From contig NZ_JAGGLC010000001.1 in the NCBI RefSeq assembly GCF_017874235.1, positions 806,001-870,000 of the forward strand: 64,000 nt of DNA, written 5' to 3'. Position numbers and translations under genes: made by a program. The notes under the pieces are model-generated. The model did not search any database, was not told where the DNA came from, and saw only the letters and a program-made list of their open reading frames with translations. Source of the DNA: Halolamina salifodinae. GTDB taxonomy: Archaea; Halobacteriota; Halobacteria; Halobacteriales; Haloferacaceae. Positions 9,336 to 17,810 of the stretch are shown in pieces. How positions within the stretch are numbered: position 1 is the stretch's first letter; each line of letters starts with the position of its first letter.

Positions 9336-10135
9336 TCGCCGACCACCCCCTTGTCCCGCAGCACGCCCGCCAACTCCGCGGCCGTCTCCTCGGCGTCGCC
9401 CTCGAAGATGGTCGCGTCGGACTCGCTCTCGGGTTCGTACATGGCCGTGAGTTCCAGCGCGCCGTCGACGCTCTCGGCGTCGAGGCCGAGATCCGCGAGG
9501 TCGAACGGCGTGATCTCCTTCTGCTGGGCCTGTCGGATCCCGCGGAGGCTCGCGTAGCGGGGCTCGTTGATCCCGGTCTGGATCGAGAGCACCGCCGGGA
9601 GGTCGACTTCGGTGATCTCCTCGACGCCGCCCTCGAGTTCACGTCGAACCGTGGCCCTCTCGTCGCCGGCCGCGTAGTCGAGGTCGTTGACGACCGCCGC
9701 CCACTGGTAGTCCACGCGGTTCGCGAGCGCGACCCCAGTGGCGCCGAAGGAGTCGTCGGCGGCCTGCACGCCGGTCAGCACCAGATCCGGCTCCTCCTCC
9801 GCGACGACCTGCTCGAACACGCTCACCTTGGCGTTCACGTCGAGCAACTGCTGGTCCGCGATGGCGTCGTCCCAGACGCGCACGGCCCGGTCCGCACCCT
9901 TCGCGAGCGCCATCCGGATGGTCTCCTCGCTGCGCTCGGGGCCGATGGTGGCGGCGACGACCTCCACGTCCTCGTCGGCGGCCTCGGCGATCTGCACCGC
10001 CGACTCGACCGCGTAGTCGTCCCACTCGTTGAGGTCGTACTCGAGGTACCGCTCGTCGATGGCCAGTCCGTCGATCTCGAAGTCGTCCTCGACGGCTGCC
10101 ACCTCCTTGACGGTTACCAGAATCTTCATCGCCAT
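9332..10135 (-). CDS. etfB: Electron transfer flavoprotein beta subunit
   Basis: 267-aa FixA/EtfB with the AMP-binding Rossmann-like domain; partner of EtfA. The start MAMKILVTVKEV (10135) was chosen over a longer in-frame ORF because the family begins MKILV, GGAG lies 6 nt upstream, and a TATA/BRE lies only about 19-32 nt upstream. The second Met (10129) is an equally good alternative. First gene of the etfBA operon. Confidence 0.94.
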   Translation of the reverse strand: MAMKILVTVKEVAAVEDDFEIDGLAIDERYLEYDLNEWDDYAVESAVQIAEAADEDVEVVAATIGPERSEETIRMALAKGADRAVRVWDDAIADQQLLDVNAKVSVFEQVVAEEEPDLVLTGVQAADDSFGATGVALANRVDYQWAAVVNDLDYAAGDERATVRRELEGGVEEITEVDLPAVLSIQTGINEPRYASLRGIRQAQQKEITPFDLADLGLDAESVDGALELTAMYEPESESDATIFEGDAEETAAELAGVLRDKGVVGE

Positions 10136-10153
10136 CGAATTCTCCTGGCTGGT

Positions 10154-10167
10154 GGTAAATCCTTTCG
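10154..10167 (-). promoter_or_regulatory. Promoter of etfBA
   Basis: Minus-strand GCGAAAGGATTTACC contains a BRE-like GCGAAAGG and a TATA-like ATTTACC. The distance to the start codon (about 20-25 nt) implies an essentially leaderless transcript. Confidence 0.45.
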
Positions 10168-10221
10168 CTATGCTCACAGGCGAACGACCACGGGAAGGGG
10201 GGACGTTCGCCGGGGCGCCGA

Positions 10222-11277
10222 CTACCGCTCCTCCTCTTCCTCGGGCAGGGAGATGACGTTCTCCCGGCCGAGTCGGAGCTTCTCGACCTGGCCCTCGTCG
10301 GCCATCCGGGAGAGCAGTTGGGAGACCTTCGCGTCGGACCAGTCAGTCTCCTCGACGATGGCGGCCTGTCGCATTCTGCCGCCGTGCTGCTCCAGCAGCG
10401 TCTCGACGCGCTCCTCGTCCGAGAGCAGTTCCGTGTCGACCGCCGGCTCCTCGGCTTCAGTTGGGCTCGGGGGCTGCCCACCGCCGGCCTCGTCCGGGCC
10501 TTCGTCGTCGCTTGCCACGGCCTCGATCGGGTTGCCGCCCCGCCAGCGCCACACGGCCAGCACGCCGATAACGAGGAACAGCAAGCCGAGCAGCCCGACG
10601 ACGACGCCGTCGATACCCTGGTCAGGCGTGGGGCCGTTCGGCGTCGGCGACTCGCTGGCAGTCGGCGATCCGGACGCGGCCGCCGGCTCGTAGAGGACTA
10701 CGAACTCCGTGGGGTCGAACGACTCGGGGCCGGTAACGACCAGTGAGTCGTTCACCTGCCGCGCCTCGATGCTCTGCTGGATGTCGTAGTTCGGCGGGGT
10801 GTACAGGCGGATCTCCTGGCCGGCTTCGAGCGAACTGAGCCACGTCCCGTCGGGAGTCAGCAGCGCGTCGGCGAGCCTGTATCCCTCGCCCTCGGGTGCG
10901 AGGAAGTTCGTCCACCGGAACTCGAGCTGTAGCGTCCCGGTCTCCGTCCCGAGCGAGTAGCTCCGCTCGACGTTCGTGATCAGCATCTCCCGGTCCCCTG
11001 CCGTCGAGGCCGCCGATGCCGCCGACTCGAAGAACTCGATGCCGGGGCCGGCCGAGGTCTCCCCAGCCGCGAACCGCTGCCCGTAGTTTCGGAACGCGTC
11101 GCGCTCCTCGGGTGTGTCGAGCGGAACGGTCGTCCGGACCGTCCAGTCCGCGTCGCCGTTGGCCCGGAGTTCGGCGTCGAACGTCGTCGTCGCGTTGGCG
11201 ATGTCGGGCGACTCCTGGGCAACGACTCCCCCGGAGAGCGCACCGACTAACAGGAGGGCGACGACTACGTACCGCAT
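10222..11277 (-). CDS. Membrane-anchored winged-helix protein
   Basis: 351 aa from MRYVVVALLL, a signal-peptide-like start preferred over one 9 codons upstream. An extracellular beta-rich domain (about 30-215) is followed by a Ser/Thr/Pro linker, one membrane helix (about VVGLLGLLFLVIGVLAVW), an acidic linker and a C-terminal winged-helix domain (about 290-345: ETLLEQHGGRMRQAAIVEET onward). The topology places DNA binding inside and a sensor outside. It resembles haloarchaeal proteins I remember as DUF7345/DUF7343; not verified. It is divergent from the next gene. Confidence 0.75.
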   Translation of the reverse strand: MRYVVVALLLVGALSGGVVAQESPDIANATTTFDAELRANGDADWTVRTTVPLDTPEERDAFRNYGQRFAAGETSAGPGIEFFESAASAASTAGDREMLITNVERSYSLGTETGTLQLEFRWTNFLAPEGEGYRLADALLTPDGTWLSSLEAGQEIRLYTPPNYDIQQSIEARQVNDSLVVTGPESFDPTEFVVLYEPAAASGSPTASESPTPNGPTPDQGIDGVVVGLLGLLFLVIGVLAVWRWRGGNPIEAVASDDEGPDEAGGGQPPSPTEAEEPAVDTELLSDEERVETLLEQHGGRMRQAAIVEETDWSDAKVSQLLSRMADEGQVEKLRLGRENVISLPEEEEER

Positions 11278-11341
11278 ATCCCGAGCGTGACAGCCCCCGG
11301 GCAAAACGCTTTCTATCAGTCTACCGTATCGCTCCGGCGTG

Positions 11342-11349
11342 TTTTAAGG
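11342..11349 (+). promoter_or_regulatory. TATA box of the 11374 gene
   Basis: TTTTAAGG lies 25-32 nt before the ATG at 11374, the spacing expected for leaderless haloarchaeal transcripts. It lies in the 96-nt divergent region shared with the winged-helix gene. Confidence 0.5.
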
Positions 11350-11373
11350 TGGAGGCCCCGGTAGTGACCGCCG

Positions 11374-12645
11374 ATGAGGTCTCTCGCACTCCTCGCGGTC
11401 CTCGCCCTCTCCCTGGCCCTCGTGGCGCCCGCAGGCGTCGGGGCTGCCGGCGTATCCGTCGATGCCAGCCCGACCGACGCCGAGACGGCCGGCGTCGACG
11501 GCGTCGTCACGCCACTGCCCGGCCAGGAATCGCCCGACGGCCAGCGCAACGAGACGCGCGTGCTCGTCGTCCCTGACGGCGCCGTCCAGAAGAGCGAGGT
11601 CGACCGGGCGACGCTGAATCTCGGCCCGGCCGCGGAGTTCAACGGCAACGTCAGCGCGGTCGAAGTCGAGACCGAAGCCGTCGTCGAACACGTCCGGGCC
11701 GCCGAGAGCGACAGCGAACGGAGCCGCCGGATCATTCAGGCCTCCTCCACGGTCGAGACGGAGATCATCACGCTCCGAGACCGTCAGCAGGCCGCCATCC
11801 AGGCGTACAACGACGGCGACATGTCGACGGAGGCGTTCGTCGTCGAACTGGCCACCATCGCCGCGAAGGCCGAAGCGCTCGAGGCCCGGATCGAACGGCT
11901 GAACCAACTCGCCGACGATATCGACGGGTTCAGCCTCTCGCGGCCGGCCGAGATCCGGTACGAACTCCGGACGTTCGGCGGCCCGGTCCGTGAACGCGCC
12001 GTCGACGCCATCCGCGGCACCGACGACTCGGTTCAGTTCTTCGTCACGACCGGTCCCGAAGGGTACGAACTCGCGGCGGTCGACGATGGCGTCTACCTCC
12101 GCGAGGCGTTCCGCGGCGCCGAGCAGTCGGGCGATTCGACCGCCACGATGGACGGGCCGGCGACGATCAACGTCACTCGGGAGAGCTACCCCGAGATCGT
12201 CCGTTCCGCCGACGCGTCAGTGAACTTCGCCGGGACGACCAACATCGTCACCGTCACGAAACAGAACCACACGCTCACCGCGTTCGTCGACAGCGGCACC
12301 GAGGACGTGTTCAAGGAGTACCAACGGTTCGGCCTCTCGCAGTACCACTCGCCGTCGACGGACTCGAACACGATCAGTGGGATCACCGTCTCGGTCAATC
12401 AGACCTACCCCGGCGGGCCGCTCCGGATCCACGTCTCCGACGCCGAATCGGGCGAGCCAATCGACCTCGCGATCACCCTGAGCCAGGGCCAATCAGAGCG
12501 CATGACCGTCGGCCGGACCGGCGAGGACGGCACGCTCTGGACCGTCTCCCCCCGCGGGAGCTACACCGTGCTCGCGGTCGGCGGCGAGACCACCGCGGCC
12601 TACCTCGAGACCAACAGCACCGACGCCCCCACCCTCGGCGCCTGA
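11374..12645 (+). CDS. Secreted protein of unknown function
   Basis: 423 aa. A clear Sec signal peptide (MRSLALLAVLALSLALVAPA) is followed by a domain with helical heptads (about 110-200) and a beta-rich C-terminal half that may end in an Ig-like carboxypeptidase-regulatory fold (DAESGEPIDLAITL). No membrane helix follows the signal. I recall such haloarchaeal proteins as DUF7096/DUF7094; not verified. The divergent arrangement with a membrane wHTH sensor suggests linked function at the cell surface, an inference from context only. Confidence 0.7.
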   Translation: MRSLALLAVLALSLALVAPAGVGAAGVSVDASPTDAETAGVDGVVTPLPGQESPDGQRNETRVLVVPDGAVQKSEVDRATLNLGPAAEFNGNVSAVEVETEAVVEHVRAAESDSERSRRIIQASSTVETEIITLRDRQQAAIQAYNDGDMSTEAFVVELATIAAKAEALEARIERLNQLADDIDGFSLSRPAEIRYELRTFGGPVRERAVDAIRGTDDSVQFFVTTGPEGYELAAVDDGVYLREAFRGAEQSGDSTATMDGPATINVTRESYPEIVRSADASVNFAGTTNIVTVTKQNHTLTAFVDSGTEDVFKEYQRFGLSQYHSPSTDSNTISGITVSVNQTYPGGPLRIHVSDAESGEPIDLAITLSQGQSERMTVGRTGEDGTLWTVSPRGSYTVLAVGGETTAAYLETNSTDAPTLGA

Positions 12646-12682
12646 CCCGGAGTTGAAGTAGGAAGCCGGGGCCAGACCCCCC

Positions 12683-13168
12683 GTGCTCCCCTCGCCGACT
12701 GACACTGATCGGGCCGTCTCGCCGGCGCTCGGCGCGGTGTTGCTCGTCGGCGTCACCGTCGCGGCCGCCGCCGTGTTCGGCACCGTCATGTTCGGACAGG
12801 CCGCCGCGCTGAGCGGCCCGCCACCGACCGCCACGTTCGACCTTTCCGCCGAGGGTGACCGGGTCAGCATCGACCACACCGGCGGCGACGCCGTCGACGT
12901 GCGGGCGCTGCGGGTCGAAGTCGCCGTCGACGGTGACCCGCTGGCCCATCAGCCGCCGGTTCCCTTTTTCGCGGCACGGGGGTTCCACGGTGGCCCGAGC
13001 GGGCCGTTCAACCCCAGAACCGACGTGGAGTGGGAGGTCGGGGAGACCGCGTCGTTCCGAGTCGCCGGGACGAACGATCCGGCGCTGGAACCGGGCGCGC
13101 AGTTATCGGTCGAACTGTTCCACGGGGACCAGCGGTTCGCGTCGCTGTCGACGCAGGTCGGAGGATGA
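12683..13168 (+). CDS. Type IV pilin-like protein
   Basis: 161 aa starting at GTG. The N-terminal motif RAVSPALGAVLLVGVTVAAA is the haloarchaeal pilin signature, with the processing site before the hydrophobic helix, followed by a beta-rich soluble domain. It would be cut by a PibD-type prepilin peptidase and assembled or held at the membrane. No pil operon is adjacent, so it may be an orphan minor pilin. It starts 37 nt after the secreted protein gene and converges on the methyltransferase gene. Confidence 0.85.
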   Translation: MLPSPTDTDRAVSPALGAVLLVGVTVAAAAVFGTVMFGQAAALSGPPPTATFDLSAEGDRVSIDHTGGDAVDVRALRVEVAVDGDPLAHQPPVPFFAARGFHGGPSGPFNPRTDVEWEVGETASFRVAGTNDPALEPGAQLSVELFHGDQRFASLSTQVGG

Positions 13169-13185
13169 TGTCGGCGAAAAGTGCG

Positions 13186-13809
13186 CTACTCCTCGGGCAC
13201 CGTCGCGATGGTGACGATGGCCCGCGGGCTCCCGGGGTTGGCCTGCATCACGACGTGTTCGCGCTCGGGGAAGCCGGCCTCGCTGAACATCCGGTCGGCC
13301 TCGTCGGCGTCGTAAAACAGCATGATGGCGTCGGCGATCTTGTGGAACAGGCTGTTGCTCGGCTCGTCGGGGCCGACGATGAGGACGGTGCCGCCGGGTT
13401 TGGTGACACGGCGGGCCTCCTCGATGGCATCGACAGGGCTGGGCCAGTACTCGATGGACCCAGAGGACCAGTAGTGGTCGAAGCTGTTGTCGGCGAAGGG
13501 CAGGCGCTCGGCGTCGCCGCGGTAGAACTTCACCTGGTCAGTCTTGCCGAACTTCGCCCAGGCTTTCTCCAGTTGGTGGACGCTCTGGTCGAGGCCGTGC
13601 ACGTCGTCGGTGTGCTGGAGCAGCCCCTCGGTGCCGAAACCGGTGCCACAGCCCACGTCGAGCACGCGGTCACCCTGTTCGATGCCGGTCCGGTCGAGCG
13701 CCTCGTCGCGCATCTCCTCGTTCCAGACCAGCGGGTTGACGGTGTCGTACACCCGCGAGAGGTACTTGTAGAAGGTGCGTGCCCGTGCCTTGTCCTCCAG
13801 GACTCCCAT
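13186..13809 (-). CDS. Quinone-type SAM methyltransferase
   Basis: 207 aa from MGVLEDKARART. A class I methyltransferase with motif I VLDVGCGTG, the DAERLPF motif II and a UbiE/MPBQ-like segment SRVYDTVNPLVWNEEMRDEA. In haloarchaea this family is annotated as methylating menaquinone or phylloquinone-like rings. The neighbouring prenyl diphosphate synthase supports a quinone role, but the substrate is inferred. The start was set at the family-like Met, 9 codons into a longer frame. Confidence 0.8.
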   Translation of the reverse strand: MGVLEDKARARTFYKYLSRVYDTVNPLVWNEEMRDEALDRTGIEQGDRVLDVGCGTGFGTEGLLQHTDDVHGLDQSVHQLEKAWAKFGKTDQVKFYRGDAERLPFADNSFDHYWSSGSIEYWPSPVDAIEEARRVTKPGGTVLIVGPDEPSNSLFHKIADAIMLFYDADEADRMFSEAGFPEREHVVMQANPGSPRAIVTIATVPEE

Positions 13810-13906
13810 TGGCGGCGATTCGGGCGGGCACGGCATAATGCTGCGGTTTTTCGGAACGGGAACCGATCAGCGGTTACCGTCACGTACTTGGGCAATCCTC
13901 CCCGAT

Positions 13907-14758
13907 ATGACGCTAATGGAGACGCTCGACCGTCGGGTGGAACTCGTCGACGAGCGACTGTCGACGCTCGTCGAGGACGTCGAGCCGCCCGCGCTGGCCG
14001 AGCGCCTGTCCCACGTCACGCTGTCGGGTGGGAAGCGCGTCCGGCCCGCCGTGACGCTGCTGGCCTGCGAGGCCGCGGGCGGCGACCCGGAGGACGCCGT
14101 GGAGTTCGCTGTCGGTATCGAACTGGTTCACAACGCCTCGCTGGTCGTCGACGACATCATCGACCGCTCGGAACTGCGCCGCGGCACCCCGAGCGCGTGG
14201 GCCGAGTACGGCTACGGCCCGGCCATCGTCGCCAGCGACGGCCTGCTGGGCGAGGCGTTCGCGCTGTTCTCGGCCGACGAGCACGCGATGGGCATCGTCG
14301 CCGAGGCGATGGTCGAACTCGGTGAGGGCGAGGCGACCGAACTGGTGAGCGAGCCCGAAAGCGAGGCCGAGTACATGGAGTTAGCCCGGCGCAAGACCGG
14401 CGCGCTGTTCCGCGCGGCCGCGGAGGTCGGTGCCGTCGCCGCCGGCGCCGATGGCTTCACCGTGGAGTCGATGGGCGAGTACGCAGAACGCGTCGGCGTC
14501 GCGTTCCAGATGCGCGACGACGTACTGGACGCGACGGGCGACGCCGAGGAACTCGGCAAACCCGCCGGACAGGACGCCGAGATGGATCGCCCGTCGCTGA
14601 TTCAGGTGACCGATCTCTCCGCGGACGAGGCCGACGAGCGGGCCCGTGCGGAGTCAGAACGGGCGCTCGATGCGCTGGCGACGGCGACCGTCGAGGACGG
14701 CGAGGCTCGCGAGTATCTCGAGCAGTTGGCGGAGTACGTCGTCAGCCGCGAGCGGTAG
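13907..14758 (+). CDS. Polyprenyl diphosphate synthase
   Basis: 283-aa trans-prenyltransferase that elongates allylic diphosphates with IPP. The first Asp-rich motif DDIID is at 82-86, the second DDVLD at 204-208, and the substrate-binding GGKRVRP at 41-47. The residues 4-5 before the first motif are Ser and Ala (small), which in this family usually allows a long product chain. The adjacent quinone methyltransferase agrees with a menaquinone side chain. The start at MTLMETLDRR removes a non-homologous extension. Chain length is an inference. Confidence 0.87.
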   Translation: MTLMETLDRRVELVDERLSTLVEDVEPPALAERLSHVTLSGGKRVRPAVTLLACEAAGGDPEDAVEFAVGIELVHNASLVVDDIIDRSELRRGTPSAWAEYGYGPAIVASDGLLGEAFALFSADEHAMGIVAEAMVELGEGEATELVSEPESEAEYMELARRKTGALFRAAAEVGAVAAGADGFTVESMGEYAERVGVAFQMRDDVLDATGDAEELGKPAGQDAEMDRPSLIQVTDLSADEADERARAESERALDALATATVEDGEAREYLEQLAEYVVSRER

Positions 14759-14779
14759 GAAAAACGGGCAGCGCGGCGA

Positions 14780-15868
14780 TCAGGCCGCCTCGGCCGTCGC
14801 CGGAAACCGGTTCTCCGCGATGGCGAACGTGAGCGTGCTCAACACGCCCAGCAGCGTCCCCGCCGTCAGCGCCAGCGCGAGGTCGGTGATGGCCATCGCC
14901 GCCTCGCCCGGGAGGAAGAAGCCCGAGACGGCGTGGAGCACGACGCTGATCGCGAGCACGTAGAACGGCGCGTTGAGGTAGCGCCAGCGGAACTCGCCGG
15001 CGAGATACTCGTCGGTCACCTGGCCGAGGCTGGAGGTGACGCCCGCGGCGGCGAACCAACTCACCGCGTGGTGGATGAACACCGCCGCCTGCCCGGGGCG
15101 AGCGAGCGACGCGGTCTCAGTGACCGCCAGATACCCCTGCCAGCCGCCGATAGCGACCAGCGCGATGGCGACGACGTAGGTGATCAGCGTCACCCGACCG
15201 GCGTACAGGAGTTGGCGCACCTCCTCGGCGGCGTCGTCGACGGCGTCCTCGAGTCCGAGCCCGCGGAACAGCGTATAGAGGCCGAGCAGCCCCGAGAGCA
15301 GCCCCAGTACGGAGACGCCCGCCACGTCGAACGCGTTGGCGACGAGGACGAGCGGGTAGACCAACAGGAGGACCCCGAGCGGGACGAGCAGCGTCCCGCG
15401 GGTCTCCTTGTCGCCCAGCACCTGCTTGATCGTGTAGTAGATGGACTCCAGATCCTGGGCCTGCCGGACGACCACGCGCCGGAGGCCGTCGATGGGTACC
15501 CGCGAGCGGATCACGGGGAGGACGGACTCGTCCTGTGCACCGTCGGTAATGACCACCGCGCGCACGTTCTCGCCGGTCGAGAGCGCCGCGAGCACGGTGT
15601 CTATCTCCTCACCCACGGCGCGGTTGGCTTTCACGTCGCTGCCGTCGACGCCCGTGACGGCGGCGACGGCGACCTCCTCGCCCTCGCGCTCCAGTTGGTC
15701 GCGGGTGTGGATCGCCTGGAACAGCACGTTCACGTCGGAGTCCTCGGGGTCGGCGGTCGCGAGACGCGTGGCGGCGTCCTCGACGTTCTCCCGGCCCAGC
15801 ACGGGCGTCGAGAGCCCGGTCTTGCGACCGAGGTCGTTGTCGAGGTCGACAGCGAGGACCAACAGCAT
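14780..15868 (-). CDS. DUF373 family membrane protein
   Basis: 362 aa. The N-terminal soluble half (about 1-180) begins LLVLAVDLDNDLGRKTG, the DUF373 hallmark, and includes GENVRAVVITDGAQDE. The C-terminal half has about six membrane helices. The family is archaeal and has no established function. It converges with the prenyl synthase gene (21-nt gap). The alternating Rossmann-like pattern and conserved Asp residues hint at nucleotide or metal binding, which is speculation. Confidence 0.88.
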   Translation of the reverse strand: MLLVLAVDLDNDLGRKTGLSTPVLGRENVEDAATRLATADPEDSDVNVLFQAIHTRDQLEREGEEVAVAAVTGVDGSDVKANRAVGEEIDTVLAALSTGENVRAVVITDGAQDESVLPVIRSRVPIDGLRRVVVRQAQDLESIYYTIKQVLGDKETRGTLLVPLGVLLLVYPLVLVANAFDVAGVSVLGLLSGLLGLYTLFRGLGLEDAVDDAAEEVRQLLYAGRVTLITYVVAIALVAIGGWQGYLAVTETASLARPGQAAVFIHHAVSWFAAAGVTSSLGQVTDEYLAGEFRWRYLNAPFYVLAISVVLHAVSGFFLPGEAAMAITDLALALTAGTLLGVLSTLTFAIAENRFPATAEAA

Positions 15869-15944
15869 CAGCGGAACGTAGGAGACCCAGGCATATCTTC
15901 TTTCGGGGGTTGGCGTTTATCTCGGCGGCGGCCCTACCCCGGGT

Positions 15945-16802
15945 ATGGATCGCGAGTCGGCACTGTCGACCGCCGCCACGCCGACACTCTCGTGGACAGT
16001 CACCCCCGAGACGAACCGCTGGCTCCACCTGCTCGCCTACGGCCTGATGGCGCCGCTGGGTGCTGTCGCACTCATTCTGGTCGGCGGCGCCGTCGCGGTC
16101 GCGGCGGCGTCGGTTCGCGAGGGAGCGTGGGCGGTGGTGCTCGCGCTTGGCGCAGTCGCGGTGGTCGCGCTCGCCCGGCCGCCAGTGCTGGCCGCACTGT
16201 TGAGCGAGGAGGCGTCGCTCGGACACGAGGACTGGCAGCCGAGCCGTCTCGGCGTCGCTCTCGCGTCGCTGGGCTGTGCCGTCGCGATGCTGCTGGCGTT
16301 TCAGCATTCGCCGGCGGCGGCAGGCGCCGTCGCCGCGCTGACGTTCGCTGCGGCGCTCGTCGGGATGGCGCTCAGCACGGACGCCGAAATCGACCGCGAG
16401 GCGATGGTGTTGGCCACCAAAGTTGGACCGTCGGTGTCGCTCAACGCGCTCTCCGGGGTTCGATCCGTGGCCGTCGGGTCGGTCGTGATCTACTGGCTCG
16501 CCTACGCCCGCGGTGCGGGGAGCCTGCGCGCGCCGCGTGTGCTCACGATCCCGCGCGAGCAGGCGACGGAGGTGCGCGAGGTTCTCGATGCGGGCGTCGA
16601 CGCCGACTCGGGCGCCGATCCGGCCGGGCGTGCGGAGCGGGCAGTCGTCACGCTGGTCGGCCTCGGCGTGCTCGCGACGGGGCCGGCGCTGTTCCTGCTG
16701 ATCGGCGACGCCGCCGCGGACGGGCTGTTGGTGATCGGCTACGCCGGGGTGTTCTCGCTCGTCTTCGCGGCGCCGATGCTCTGGTACGCGTGGAAGGGCT
16801 GA
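15945..16802 (+). CDS. Membrane protein of unknown function
   Basis: 285 aa with about seven hydrophobic segments: a pair near 30-85, another pair near 100-145, one near 165-185 and two at the C-terminus. Between them lies a hydrophilic stretch (about 190-225). No family recognised. Codon use matches neighbours. It is divergent from the DUF373 gene, with the starts 76 nt apart. Confidence 0.7.
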   Translation: MDRESALSTAATPTLSWTVTPETNRWLHLLAYGLMAPLGAVALILVGGAVAVAAASVREGAWAVVLALGAVAVVALARPPVLAALLSEEASLGHEDWQPSRLGVALASLGCAVAMLLAFQHSPAAAGAVAALTFAAALVGMALSTDAEIDREAMVLATKVGPSVSLNALSGVRSVAVGSVVIYWLAYARGAGSLRAPRVLTIPREQATEVREVLDAGVDADSGADPAGRAERAVVTLVGLGVLATGPALFLLIGDAAADGLLVIGYAGVFSLVFAAPMLWYAWKG

Positions 16803-16876
16803 AAAGCGATCCGGCAGTAGTTCCCTCCGATGCCCGCAACGCTATACGGCCCCGAACCCGATTGGGAGCCGTAACA

Positions 16877-17722
16877 ATGCCGAATACAGCCGACACAGAC
16901 CGTCTCCCGGCGGAGACACGTATCGGACGAACCGCGCTCCGGGTCGACGATCTCGAGGAGATGACCGCATTCTACCGGGACGTGGTGGGACTCGAGACGC
17001 TCTCGGAATCGTCGTCGCGTGCAGTCCTCGGCGTCGCGGACACGTCGCTGCTCGTCCTCGACGCCGGGGCGTCGCCCCGCCCCGCGACGAGTGCCGGCCT
17101 GTTCCACAACGCCTTCAGAGTACCGTCGCGCGCGGCGCTGGGTGATGCGCTGGGCCGGATTCGGGATCGGGGGCAGTTGGACGGCGCGTCAGATCACCGC
17201 GTCAGCGAGGCACTGTACCTCTCGGATCCCGAAGACAACGGCATCGAGATATACCGGGATTTCCCGCGCGCGGAGTGGCCCCACAGCGACGACGGGCGTG
17301 TCCAGATGGGGACCGATCCGCTCGACCTCGATGCCGTGGCGCGTGCCGCCTCGGGGGAGTCGGGGCTCCCCGACGGGACGGACGTCGGACACGTCCATCT
17401 CGAAGTGAGCTCGCTCGAGGCGTTCGCCGCGTTCTACGTCGATACGGTCGGCTTCGAGCGCCAGATGATGATGCCGGATGCGGCGTTCGTCTCCGCCGGC
17501 GGCTACCACCATCACCTCGGCGCGAACACGTGGCACCGGCGCTCCGAGCCGGCGTCGGGAGCCGGGCTGTCGTGGTTCGAGGTCGTGCTGCCGGACGCGG
17601 ACGCGCTCGACGCCCTCCGTGATCGGCTGGAAGCGAGCGAGTACGAGCCGACCAAAACTGACGGCGACATCGTCGTCGCGGGACCGGACGGGATCGAGGT
17701 CCGGTTCCGCACCGCGGCGTGA
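16877..17722 (+). CDS. VOC-family (glyoxalase / extradiol dioxygenase-like) protein
   Basis: 281 aa with two tandem vicinal-oxygen-chelate modules: about 13-125 (GRTALRVDDLEEMTAFYRDV) and about 170-280 (HVHLEVSSLEAFAAFYVDTV). Candidate metal ligands include the His of the second module (VGHVHLEV), the HHHLG region and the final EVRF Glu. Similar proteins are annotated as catechol-2,3-dioxygenase-like, but substrate and metal cannot be read. It starts at MPNTADTD. Confidence 0.85.
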   Translation: MPNTADTDRLPAETRIGRTALRVDDLEEMTAFYRDVVGLETLSESSSRAVLGVADTSLLVLDAGASPRPATSAGLFHNAFRVPSRAALGDALGRIRDRGQLDGASDHRVSEALYLSDPEDNGIEIYRDFPRAEWPHSDDGRVQMGTDPLDLDAVARAASGESGLPDGTDVGHVHLEVSSLEAFAAFYVDTVGFERQMMMPDAAFVSAGGYHHHLGANTWHRRSEPASGAGLSWFEVVLPDADALDALRDRLEASEYEPTKTDGDIVVAGPDGIEVRFRTAA

Positions 17723-17810
17723 GCACTGCACCGGCGTCGACAGCGTGAGACGCCGCGACACGCCCGCACCGTGCCGCTTTTGGGGCTCGGCCGGGTAGCG
17801 AGGGTAACTG

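Noticed and set aside
14933..17722. 929-codon plus-strand frame spanning several genes
   Set aside because: Only its last part is real (the VOC protein from 16877). The rest is antisense to the DUF373 gene or out of frame with the membrane protein, with low-complexity Arg/Gly/Asp composition.
16877..17722. Metal-dependent extradiol dioxygenase called with substrate
   Set aside because: VOC fold is clear, but ligand set and substrate cannot be fixed, so only the family is reported.
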